Shown here: positions 22,831 through 29,741 of the stretch, one piece after another | Layout of the letters: every line of letters begins with the position of its first letter | Numbering within the stretch: the first letter of the stretch is position 1 | Assembly (NCBI GenBank): GCA_929200175.1 | Contig: CAKMYR010000004.1 | Coordinates: forward strand, 1 to 30,722 | Direction: 5' to 3' | Origin: an uncultured Gammaproteobacteria bacterium | GTDB taxonomy: Bacteria > Pseudomonadota > Gammaproteobacteria > PS1 > Pseudothioglobaceae | DNA length: 30,722 nucleotides | Program-made: the position numbers and the translations under genes | Notes under the pieces: generated by a model | The model's input: only the letters and a program-made list of their open reading frames with translations | Database searches by the model: none | What the model was told of the DNA's origin: nothing

Positions 22831-24359
22831 ATTTGAGGATGTACTTTATTTTTATTTTTTAAAGTTTTATTTAGAGCATTAATATATGCTTTAGCGCTTG
22901 CTACTATAATATCAGTATCAGTGCCTTGACCATTTACAATATTATTATTATGTTCTAATCTAACACTAACCTCGCCTATAGAATCAGCGCCTTTAGTTAT
23001 ATTAGATACTGAATATAATTGTAAAACTGGCTCAATTTCAATTAAATTATTAATAGCAATAAAAGTAGCATCAACTGCGCCTGAACCTTGTGCTGTTGTT
23101 GTATTATTTTTACCATCAATTGATAAAACTATATTAGCTTGATTTTTTTTGCCTGTTTGGCTACTAGTTTTTAAAGATACTAATTCAATTATATTTGTAG
23201 AATGAATTTGTACATCAGAAACTAAAATTTGTAAATCTTCATCAAATATTTCATGTTTTTTATCTGCCAATTCTTTAAATTTTTTGAAAATTTTGTTAAA
23301 TTCTGTTTCGTAATCAATCTCAATGCCTAATTTTTGTAATCTCACCTTTAAAGCATTACGGCCAGAATGTTTGCCAAGTACTAGTTGATTGGCATGCCAT
23401 CCTACATCTTCAGCTCGCATAATTTCATAAGTTTCACGATGTTTAATTACACCATCTTGATGAATTCCTGCTTCATGGGCAAAAGCATTAGCACCAACAA
23501 TAGCTTTATTTGGCTGTACTACAAATCCAGTAATACTAGAAACTAAGCGCGATATTGATAAAATATTAGAAGTTTCAATATTAGTATTACAAGAAAAAAC
23601 ATCTTGACGAGTATGTACCGCCATTACTATTTCTTCTAATGAAGTATTGCCAGCTCTTTCGCCTAAGCCATTAATTGTGCATTCAATCTGTCTAGCGCCA
23701 TTTAAAACTGCAGATAAAGAGTTTGCTACAGCAAGACCTAAGTCATTATGACAATGTGCAGAAAAAATAGCTTTATCAGAATTTGGCACTCTTTCGATTA
23801 AAGATTTAATAGTTGCACCAAATTGATGTGGTATGTTGTATCCAACAGTATCTGGAATATTAATAGTTGTAGCGCCAGCAGAAATAGCCGCTTCAATAAG
23901 TTTACATAAAAAATCTTGATCAGAACGACCAGCATCTTCTGGAGAAAATTCTACATCGTTACTATATTTTCTAGCTCTTTTAACTGCATGTATTGCTTGT
24001 GTTATTACTTGCTCTGGAGTCATTTGTAATTTCATGCGCATATGAATATCAGAGCTAGCGATAAAAGTATGAATACGCCCAGAATTAGCATTTTTTAATG
24101 CTTTTCCAGCTATATCAATATCTTTGTCTAATGCTCTTGCAAGTGAGCATACAGTTGAATCTTTGACAGTGTTTGCAATTGTTTTAATTGCTTCAAAATC
24201 TCCTTTTGAAGCTGCAGCAAAACCGGCTTCAATTACATCTACTTTCATTTTTTCTAATGCTTTGGCAATCCGTATCTTTTCATCTTTTGTCATAGATGCG
24301 CCCGGTGATTGCTCTCCGTCTCTTAATGTTGTATCAAAAATAATTAGCTTGTCAGACAT
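22827..24359 (-). CDS. leuA: 2-isopropylmalate synthase LeuA
   Basis: LeuA condenses acetyl-CoA with 2-oxoisovalerate, the first committed step of leucine synthesis, and is feedback-inhibited by leucine. The 510-residue protein has the catalytic DTTLRDGEQSPG (9-20), the metal motif HCHNDLGLAVANS, NGLGERAGNTSLEE, HEAGIHQDGV and the C-terminal LeuA regulatory domain (about 385-505), so feedback control is likely retained. The start is fixed by a strong AAAGGAGAG ribosome site. The 145-base leader encodes a leucine-rich peptide with a hairpin. Downstream holD overlaps its stop by 4 bases. Confidence 0.98.
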   Translation of the reverse strand: MSDKLIIFDTTLRDGEQSPGASMTKDEKIRIAKALEKMKVDVIEAGFAAASKGDFEAIKTIANTVKDSTVCSLARALDKDIDIAGKALKNANSGRIHTFIASSDIHMRMKLQMTPEQVITQAIHAVKRARKYSNDVEFSPEDAGRSDQDFLCKLIEAAISAGATTINIPDTVGYNIPHQFGATIKSLIERVPNSDKAIFSAHCHNDLGLAVANSLSAVLNGARQIECTINGLGERAGNTSLEEIVMAVHTRQDVFSCNTNIETSNILSISRLVSSITGFVVQPNKAIVGANAFAHEAGIHQDGVIKHRETYEIMRAEDVGWHANQLVLGKHSGRNALKVRLQKLGIEIDYETEFNKIFKKFKELADKKHEIFDEDLQILVSDVQIHSTNIIELVSLKTSSQTGKKNQANIVLSIDGKNNTTTAQGSGAVDATFIAINNLIEIEPVLQLYSVSNITKGADSIGEVSVRLEHNNNIVNGQGTDTDIIVASAKAYINALNKTLKNKNKVHPQI

Positions 24360-24365
24360 CTAATT

Positions 24366-24374
24366 CTCTCCTTT
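24366..24374 (-). promoter_or_regulatory. Strong Shine-Dalgarno site of leuA
   Basis: The minus strand reads AAAGGAGAG, with GGAG 8 bases before the leuA ATG; it is the best ribosome site in the window. A TCTCT at 24401-24405 can pair with the AGAGA part (24365-24369) and could shield it weakly. Confidence 0.8.
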
Positions 24375-24408
24375 GATTATTAGTTTTGTTATATAGTTTT
24401 AGAGATAA

Positions 24409-24450
24409 GACTTTTCAGTCATAAAGTGAATATATTGCCTTACGGCAATA
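24409..24450 (-). promoter_or_regulatory. Leucine attenuator-like hairpins before leuA
   Basis: Hairpin 1 (24433-24450) is a perfect 7-bp stem TATTGCC/GGCAATA with loop GTAA. Its 5' arm contains the last two leucine codons region and the proline codon of the leader ORF, and its loop holds part of the stop codon. Hairpin 2 (24409-24420) is GACT-GAAA-AGTC, and it competes with an alternative stem ACTTT (24423-24427)/AAAGT (24410-24414). A ribosome stalled on leucine codons would unfold hairpin 1. No strong T-run follows either stem, so the output may be Rho-dependent or translational rather than a classical terminator. Confidence 0.6.
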
Positions 24451-24505
24451 ATAGCAACAAGTTAATGTTTTGTTTTGATTTATAAAATTTATTTTTACTA
24501 GTCAT
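24440..24505 (-). CDS. Leucine operon leader peptide (leuL-like)
   Basis: A 21-codon ORF between pssA and leuA encodes MTSKNKFYKSKQNIN followed by five consecutive leucines (TTG, TTG, CTA, TTA, TTG at 24446-24460), then proline and TAA. Five leucine codons in a row immediately before leuA, with a hairpin over the last codons, are the hallmark of ribosome-mediated attenuation as in enterobacterial leuL, although the peptide itself is not recognisably homologous. There is no Shine-Dalgarno sequence. A TATAAT 8 bases before the ATG predicts a transcript that starts at or next to the ATG, so it may be read leaderless. The stop is 80 bases before leuA. Confidence 0.75.
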   Translation of the reverse strand: MTSKNKFYKSKQNINLLLLLP

Positions 24506-24512
24506 GTCTACA

Positions 24513-24518
24513 ATTATA
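24513..24518 (-). promoter_or_regulatory. Probable -10 of the leuL-leuA transcript
   Basis: The minus strand reads TATAAT just behind the pssA stop (24525), with a poor -35 (TACAAA, 16 bases upstream, inside pssA). The expected start is 24505-24506, at the A of the leader ATG. Read-through from pssA is also possible. Confidence 0.45.
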
Positions 24519-24524
24519 GAATAA

Positions 24525-25274
24525 CTAGGATTTTTTTGTATTTTTTTTTAATTTTCTTTTTTTTCTAATTTGAATTATATTTATAATTAAACCAGAAAGA
24601 GCATAACAAAAAAAGAAAGAAAATAATATAATGCTTGGCCATATAATAACAAAAACAATAATTAATGATGCTAAAAGTAAAAGTTTAAAAGGAATTTTGC
24701 CTTTTAAAATATTTTCCTTAAAGCTATAATAACGAATATTGCTAACCATTAAAACTCCAGTACTTATTAAGATAAACCATGAAATAGGCAAAAATAATTG
24801 ACTATAATCAGGTCCAATCATAATTTCTTTAACCCAAACCATTCCAGCAACAATAGCAGCGGCTGAAGGTGAAGGCAATCCTTGAAAGTATATTTTATCT
24901 TGTACTTCTGCTTGAGCGTTAAAGCGAGCAAGACGAAGAGCTCCAGCTGTAATATATATAAATACGCTTATCAAGGTAAACTTATCTAAACCAGAAAATG
25001 TCCAAAAATAAATAAGTAATGCAGGAGCAACACAAAATGAGATTGTATCTGCTATTGTATCGTATTGTGCTCCAAAATTAGTTTGGGTGCCAGTAAGTCT
25101 GGCAACTCTGCCATCCAAACCATCCCAAAACATAGCGAAAAATATGCTAATAGCAGAGCCTATATAATTACCATTAGCAGCCAAAATAATAGCAAAAAAT
25201 CCAGAAAATATACCAAGTGTTGTTAAAACATTAGGTAATAAATAAATTCCTATTTTAATTTTTGGTTTTGCCAT
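24525..25274 (-). CDS. pssA: CDP-diacylglycerol-serine O-phosphatidyltransferase PssA
   Basis: This membrane enzyme makes phosphatidylserine from CDP-diacylglycerol and serine, the precursor of phosphatidylethanolamine. The 249-residue protein carries the full CDP-alcohol phosphotransferase motif D51-x2-D54-G-x2-A-R59-x8-G68-x3-D72-x3-D76 and about six to eight membrane helices, with a very basic C-terminus. It is the PssA type found next to ilvC and leuA in many gammaproteobacteria, not the phospholipase-D-like E. coli enzyme. It is 60 bases downstream of ilvC on the same strand. Confidence 0.96.
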   Translation of the reverse strand: MAKPKIKIGIYLLPNVLTTLGIFSGFFAIILAANGNYIGSAISIFFAMFWDGLDGRVARLTGTQTNFGAQYDTIADTISFCVAPALLIYFWTFSGLDKFTLISVFIYITAGALRLARFNAQAEVQDKIYFQGLPSPSAAAIVAGMVWVKEIMIGPDYSQLFLPISWFILISTGVLMVSNIRYYSFKENILKGKIPFKLLLLASLIIVFVIIWPSIILFSFFFCYALSGLIINIIQIRKKRKLKKNTKKS

Positions 25275-25280
25275 GCTGTT

Positions 25281-25310
25281 TTAATATTTAAATATTAAGC
25301 CTAGGCGTAA
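25281..25310. repeat. Two adjacent palindromes between ilvC and pssA
   Basis: A perfect 18-bp A/T palindrome TTAATATTTAAATATTAA (25281-25298) abuts, with 4 bases shared, an imperfect palindrome TTAAGCCTAGGCGTAA (25295-25310) centred on GCCTAGGC. The second is unusually G/C-rich for this genome. It could be a protein-binding site or a weak terminator after ilvC; no T-run follows. Confidence 0.3.
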
Positions 25311-25334
25311 AGTTAGATTAATTTAATAAATTGA

Positions 25335-26339
25335 TTAATTTTTATTATCTTTAACCAATTTATTTTCAGAAATCCATGGCATCATAGAGCGTAAAGATTT
25401 TCCTATTACTTCAATTTGATGTTTACTTTGGACTTCTCTAATACTAGGTAATTTGTTAACATTTTCTACAAATTCTTTAGCAAATGAGCCGTCTTGTATT
25501 TCCTTTAATATTTTTTTCATTTCAGATCTGGTCTCATCTGTTACTATGCGATTTCCACGGGTAATATCACCATATTCTGCAGTATTTGAAATAGAATAAC
25601 GCATATTAGCAATACCGCCTTCGTACATTAAATCGACTATAAGTTTTAATTCATGTAGACATTCAAAATAAGCCATTTCTGGTTCATAACCTGCTTCAAC
25701 TAATGTTTCAAAGCCAGTTTGTACTAGTGCGGTTATTCCTCCACATAAAACTACTTGTTCGCCAAATAAATCTGTTTCTGTTTCATCTTTGAAAGTTGTT
25801 TCTAAAATACCAGTACGACCACCGCCTATAGCTGATGCATAAGATAAAGCTACAGATCTTGCATTACCAGATGAATCTTGTGATACTGCTACTAAGTCAG
25901 GAATGCCTCTGCCTTTAATAAATTCTGAGCGTACAGTATGTCCTGGAGCTTTTGGAGCAATCATAATAACATCTAAATCAGCTCTAGGTTTGATTCTGCC
26001 ATAATGAATATTAAAACCATGAGCAAAGGCTAATGTTGCGTTCTTTTTAAGATTTTTCTCTATGCTTGAATAATAAATATCTGATTGAAATTCATCTGGC
26101 ACTAGAATCATAACTAAATCAGCCCAAGCAGAAGCGTCTTCAACTGATTTAACTTTTAAGCCAGAATCAATAACTTTTGCTAAGGATGAAGAATTATTTC
26201 TAAGAGCTACAACAACATCAACTCCTGAGTCTTTTAAATTATTTGCATGTGCATGTCCTTGTGAGCCATAACCAACAATTGCAACTTTTATTTTTTTAAT
26301 AATATTTAAATCTATATCTTTGTCGTAAATTCTTTTCAT
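25335..26339 (-). CDS. ilvC: Ketol-acid reductoisomerase IlvC (class I)
   Basis: IlvC isomerises and reduces acetolactate or acetohydroxybutyrate with NADPH, the second common step of valine and isoleucine synthesis. The 334-residue length marks the short class I form (E. coli has the long class II). The Rossmann motif is VGYGSQGHAHA (22-32), and the knotted C-terminal domain has GIANMRYSISNTAEYGD. ATG at 26339 fits the family start. It lies 190 bases downstream of ilvH, behind a good promoter candidate, so it can be transcribed apart from ilvIH. Confidence 0.98.
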   Translation of the reverse strand: MKRIYDKDIDLNIIKKIKVAIVGYGSQGHAHANNLKDSGVDVVVALRNNSSSLAKVIDSGLKVKSVEDASAWADLVMILVPDEFQSDIYYSSIEKNLKKNATLAFAHGFNIHYGRIKPRADLDVIMIAPKAPGHTVRSEFIKGRGIPDLVAVSQDSSGNARSVALSYASAIGGGRTGILETTFKDETETDLFGEQVVLCGGITALVQTGFETLVEAGYEPEMAYFECLHELKLIVDLMYEGGIANMRYSISNTAEYGDITRGNRIVTDETRSEMKKILKEIQDGSFAKEFVENVNKLPSIREVQSKHQIEVIGKSLRSMMPWISENKLVKDNKN

Positions 26340-26435
26340 TTTTAATTTATATTGTTAAGTAATCTTAAAATCTTTCATTATTTTTTCAATTTTATCATAA
26401 TTTTTATTTTGTTAATTTATGAATTTATTTTCAAA

Positions 26436-26464
26436 ATTATTGCATGTATAGCTTAAAGTATCAA
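26436..26464 (-). promoter_or_regulatory. Promoter of ilvC
   Basis: In the 190-base ilvH-ilvC gap the minus strand has TTGATA (26459-26464, 5 of 6 matches), a 17-base spacer ending in TGC, and AATAAT (26436-26441, 5 of 6), i.e. an extended -10. A start near 26429 gives a leader of about 90 bases. The leader has only two tiny ORFs without leucine, valine or isoleucine runs, and I see no attenuator. It is the best full promoter in the window. Confidence 0.55.
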
Positions 26465-26529
26465 TGTTATTTTTTTAAAGTATTAGTTTTAGCAGTCAAC
26501 AATAAATTGGATAAATTATGTCCAAATTT

Positions 26530-27021
26530 TTAAGTATTATTTTTTATTTTTTTCATTGATGTTGCGATTACACCAGTTCTAGAAATTTCTAAAATTTCTG
26601 ATTGATCAAATTTATCTAAAAAAGAATTTATTTGCTCGCTAGTATTAGATAATTCAATTGTATATACATCATTTTGACTATCAATAATTTTGCATTGAGA
26701 GATATTTTTTTGTTTTTCTTTATAATTTTTTAATTTTTTATTTAAAGCGATTTTTAATAATAATAATTCGCGTTCAATATGCTTAGTTTTACTGATGTCT
26801 TTGACTTCAATTACATCAATTAATTTATTAAGTTGCTTGGTAATTTGTTCAATAATAGCATCATTACCTACGCTAACTATAGTCATATGAGATAGAGTTG
26901 GATCATTAGTAGCAGCTACTGACAATGATTCAATATTAAAACCACGAGCAGAAAATAAACCAGCTACTCTAGATAAGGCTCCTGCTTCATTTTCTAATTT
27001 AATTGAAATAATATGTCTCAT
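26530..27021 (-). CDS. ilvH: Acetolactate synthase small subunit IlvH
   Basis: IlvH is the regulatory subunit that gives acetolactate synthase full activity and valine feedback inhibition. The 163-residue length equals E. coli IlvH. The N-terminal ACT domain (about 1-75) starts MRHIISIKLENEAGALSRVAGLFSARGFNIESLSV-like, with the G/N residues that form the valine site (NEAGALSRV, 10-18). The C-terminal domain (about 80-160) ends ISRTGVIA. It overlaps ilvI by 4 bases. Confidence 0.97.
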   Translation of the reverse strand: MRHIISIKLENEAGALSRVAGLFSARGFNIESLSVAATNDPTLSHMTIVSVGNDAIIEQITKQLNKLIDVIEVKDISKTKHIERELLLLKIALNKKLKNYKEKQKNISQCKIIDSQNDVYTIELSNTSEQINSFLDKFDQSEILEISRTGVIATSMKKIKNNT

Positions 27022-28751
27022 ACTAAATTTAATCCAGAATCATTTTTTGATAATATTTTATCTTTTTTTGCTAATAACATTTCATTATGCCCTGCCCCTG
27101 ATGGAATCATAGGAAATACATTTTCACTAGGGTCTGTTATTATATCTAAAAATACAGTTCGATTTTTTAGCTTAAAAGCCTCAATTAATGCAGGCTCTAC
27201 ATCTTTTGGTTGCTCTACTTTAATACCAATATGCCCATAGCTTTCTGCTAATTTAACAAAATCAGGCAATGCTTCCATATAGGTCATGGCATATCTTTTT
27301 TCATAGAAAAATTCTTGCCATTGACGAACCATTCCTAAATATCTATTATTTAAATTAACAACTTTAACTGCTACGTTGTATTGAAGCATAGTCGAAAATT
27401 CTTGTAACATCATTTGAATACTACCTTCACCTGTTACACAAACAACATCTTTTTTAGGATTAGCTAATTTAGCACCCATAGCAGCAGGTAATCCAAACCC
27501 CATAGTTCCCAATCCACCAGAATTAATCCAGCGACGAGGTTTATTAAAATTATAATATTGAGCAGCCCACATTTGATGTTGTCCAACATCAGAAGTTACT
27601 ATAGCATCACCATTTGTAACTTTATGCAAAGATTGTATTACTGATTGCGGTTTAATTTTTTTTGAACTAGTTTTATAATTTAGTGATTCAAAACTTTTCC
27701 AGTAATTAATATCAGACCACCAGCTATCTATATTTTTTGTTTTTTTATCTTTTAGTACAATATTTAAGCTTTTTAAAATTAATTTAATATGCCCTAAAAG
27801 TACTACATCTACATGTACATTTTTGCCAATTGAAGAAGAATCAATATCAGCATGAATAATTTTTGCATATGGGCAAAATTTAGCTAAATCAGATGTTACT
27901 CTATCATCAAATCTTGCTCCTAATGCAATCACACAATCTGAATGATGCATTGCCATATTAGCTTCATAAGTACCATGCATGCCAAGCATACCTAAGAATA
28001 ACTTGTCATCAGCCGGGTAAGCGCCTAAACCCATTAAGGTCTGAGTAATAGGAAAATTTAAATTACGGGTAAATTCTATTAATTCTTTGCTGGCATTACC
28101 AATGACACAACCTCCCCCTGTATAAATAATTGGCTTTTGAGAAGATAAAATTAATTCTGCAGCTTTTTCAATTTGATTTTGTTTTGGCTCTTCTATAACT
28201 TTATAAGAACGCATTTCTATTGTTTTTAAAAAATCATATTTGTCAGTTGTATTAATAGTAATATCTTTTGGAATATCAATTAAAACAGGACCTGGTCTTC
28301 CTGTGCTTGCAATATAAAATGCTTTTTGTATAGTAGTAGGTATTTTTGTTATATCTTTTATTAGAAAATTATGTTTAACACAAGAGCGCGTAATTCCTAT
28401 TGCATCAACTTCTTGAAATGCATCATTACCAATTAATTTAGAAGGAACCTGACCTGAAATAACAACCATAGGAATTGAATCCATGTAAGCAGTAGCAATG
28501 CCAGTAACTGCATTAGTTACGCCAGGACCAGATGTTACTAAAGCAACACCTGTTTTCCCACTAGATCTTGCATAACCATCAGCAGCATGAACAGCTCCTT
28601 GCTCATGACGAACTAAGATATGATTAATATCATCTTGTAAATTTAACGCATCATAAAGATGTAATATAGCTCCACCAGGATATCCAAATATATATTCCAC
28701 CCCTTCTTTTTTCAAACTATTAATTACTATTTGTGCACCATTTAATTTCAT
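27018..28751 (-). CDS. ilvI: Acetolactate synthase large subunit IlvI
   Basis: IlvI is the ThDP-dependent catalytic subunit that forms acetolactate and acetohydroxybutyrate. The 577-residue protein has FGYPGGAI (22-29), the catalytic glutamate E50 in VRHEQGAVHAADGYAR, LVTSGPGVTN (71-80), the FAD-domain segment GARFDDRVT, and the ThDP motif GEG...LNN (441-443, 467-469). GEG replaces the textbook GDG; I recall the same in other proteobacterial IlvI proteins, so activity is expected. It is followed by ilvH with an ATGA overlap. Its promoter lies in the 65-base gap behind lpxC. Confidence 0.98.
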   Translation of the reverse strand: MKLNGAQIVINSLKKEGVEYIFGYPGGAILHLYDALNLQDDINHILVRHEQGAVHAADGYARSSGKTGVALVTSGPGVTNAVTGIATAYMDSIPMVVISGQVPSKLIGNDAFQEVDAIGITRSCVKHNFLIKDITKIPTTIQKAFYIASTGRPGPVLIDIPKDITINTTDKYDFLKTIEMRSYKVIEEPKQNQIEKAAELILSSQKPIIYTGGGCVIGNASKELIEFTRNLNFPITQTLMGLGAYPADDKLFLGMLGMHGTYEANMAMHHSDCVIALGARFDDRVTSDLAKFCPYAKIIHADIDSSSIGKNVHVDVVLLGHIKLILKSLNIVLKDKKTKNIDSWWSDINYWKSFESLNYKTSSKKIKPQSVIQSLHKVTNGDAIVTSDVGQHQMWAAQYYNFNKPRRWINSGGLGTMGFGLPAAMGAKLANPKKDVVCVTGEGSIQMMLQEFSTMLQYNVAVKVVNLNNRYLGMVRQWQEFFYEKRYAMTYMEALPDFVKLAESYGHIGIKVEQPKDVEPALIEAFKLKNRTVFLDIITDPSENVFPMIPSGAGHNEMLLAKKDKILSKNDSGLNLV

Positions 28752-28780
28752 TTTTACTTATACTTACCAAAAATAGCTAA

Positions 28781-28810
28781 ATTATACATATTTCCTTAGT
28801 TTAATGTCTT
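28781..28810 (-). promoter_or_regulatory. Promoter of ilvIH
   Basis: The minus strand has AAGACA (28805-28810, 4 of 6), 18 bases, then TATAAT (28781-28786), the latter preceded by TG. The expected start near 28774 leaves a 23-base leader, too short for a leader-peptide attenuator. Confidence 0.5.
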
Positions 28811-28816
28811 TTAAGC

Positions 28817-29728
28817 TTATAAATGATTTTGCCAATCTTCTGAATAAAATTTTATAGGGCAATTTTTTGACTCAAAAGTTTTAATTTCCCAAGATTTTGG
28901 ACTATCAAGAATAGTTGAAATTAATTGATTATTTAGCCAATGACCAGTTTTATAGCCTCGATAATGACCTATTAAATTACTGCCTAATAAATATAAGTCA
29001 CCAACAATATCTAATATTTTATGTTTTACAAATTCATTATGATAACGCATTCCATCTTCGTTAAGAACATCGTCATCACTTAATGCAATAGCATTATTCA
29101 TACTAGCACCTAATGCTAGATTTTTTCTTTGCATTTTTTCCATATCTTTCATATGTCCAAAAGTTCTAGCTCTGCAAATATCTTTTAAATATGATTGTTT
29201 GGCAAAATCAATACTTAATTTTTGCCCGCTTTCTTTTACCTTTTTATGCTTAAAATCAATTTCTAAAGTTACTTTAAATCCTTTGTGAGGAGATACTTTA
29301 GCCCAAGATTCTCCATTTTTAATTGCAATAGTATCTTTAATTACAAAGAATTTTTTGTGTGCATTTTGCTCTTCAATGCCTGCAGATTGAACTAAAAAAA
29401 CAAAAGGCGCTGAAGAACCATCCATAATAGGAACTTCAAAAGAATCTAATTCTACTAAAATATTGTCAATTCCTAAAGCTGAAAAAGCACTCATTAAATG
29501 CTCTACAGTAGATACTTTAACCCCTTTATTTTCTAAACTAGTAGAAAGCACTACTTCATTTACAAAAGCATTATGAGCTCTAACTAATTTACCTCCTGCA
29601 TCCAAACGCCTAAAAACTACTCCGTGATCAATATCTGCAGGAATAAGTGACATATTAACTATTTTTCCGCCATGAATGCCAATACCACGAGCTTTAATAG
29701 CTTTTTTAATTGTTCTTTGTTTTATCAT
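28817..29728 (-). CDS. lpxC: UDP-3-O-acyl-N-acetylglucosamine deacetylase LpxC
   Basis: LpxC is the zinc deacetylase of the first committed step of lipid A synthesis, so the cell has a lipopolysaccharide outer membrane. The 303-residue protein has the zinc ligands H77 (STVEHLMSA), H236 and D240 (FVKHKILD) and the catalytic H263 (TGHWLNN), each offset by two from E. coli H79, H238, D242 and H265. Length is normal. It starts 13 bases behind the ftsA stop. In most gammaproteobacteria ftsZ lies between ftsA and lpxC, and it is absent here. Confidence 0.98.
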   Translation of the reverse strand: MIKQRTIKKAIKARGIGIHGGKIVNMSLIPADIDHGVVFRRLDAGGKLVRAHNAFVNEVVLSTSLENKGVKVSTVEHLMSAFSALGIDNILVELDSFEVPIMDGSSAPFVFLVQSAGIEEQNAHKKFFVIKDTIAIKNGESWAKVSPHKGFKVTLEIDFKHKKVKESGQKLSIDFAKQSYLKDICRARTFGHMKDMEKMQRKNLALGASMNNAIALSDDDVLNEDGMRYHNEFVKHKILDIVGDLYLLGSNLIGHYRGYKTGHWLNNQLISTILDSPKSWEIKTFESKNCPIKFYSEDWQNHL

Positions 29729-29741
29729 AAATATGAGACAA

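Noticed and set aside
24124..24363. 79-codon + strand ORF opposite the start of leuA
   Set aside because: It is the antisense shadow of the highly conserved leuA N-terminal region, without ribosome site or recognisable protein features.
26340..26429. Leader peptide or attenuator before ilvC
   Set aside because: Only MIKLKK and MKDFKIT mini-ORFs exist; there is no branched-chain codon run and no G/C-containing hairpin.
27013..27240. 75-codon + strand ORF opposite the ilvI/ilvH junction
   Set aside because: It is a shadow of the ilvI C-terminal region with no supporting signal.
27418..27432. ThDP motif GEG instead of GDG in IlvI as a sign of inactivation
   Set aside because: The substitution is conservative and I recall it in other proteobacterial IlvI proteins; all other motifs are intact.
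28752..28816. Attenuator before ilvI
   Set aside because: The predicted leader is about 23 bases, too short for a leader ORF and hairpins.
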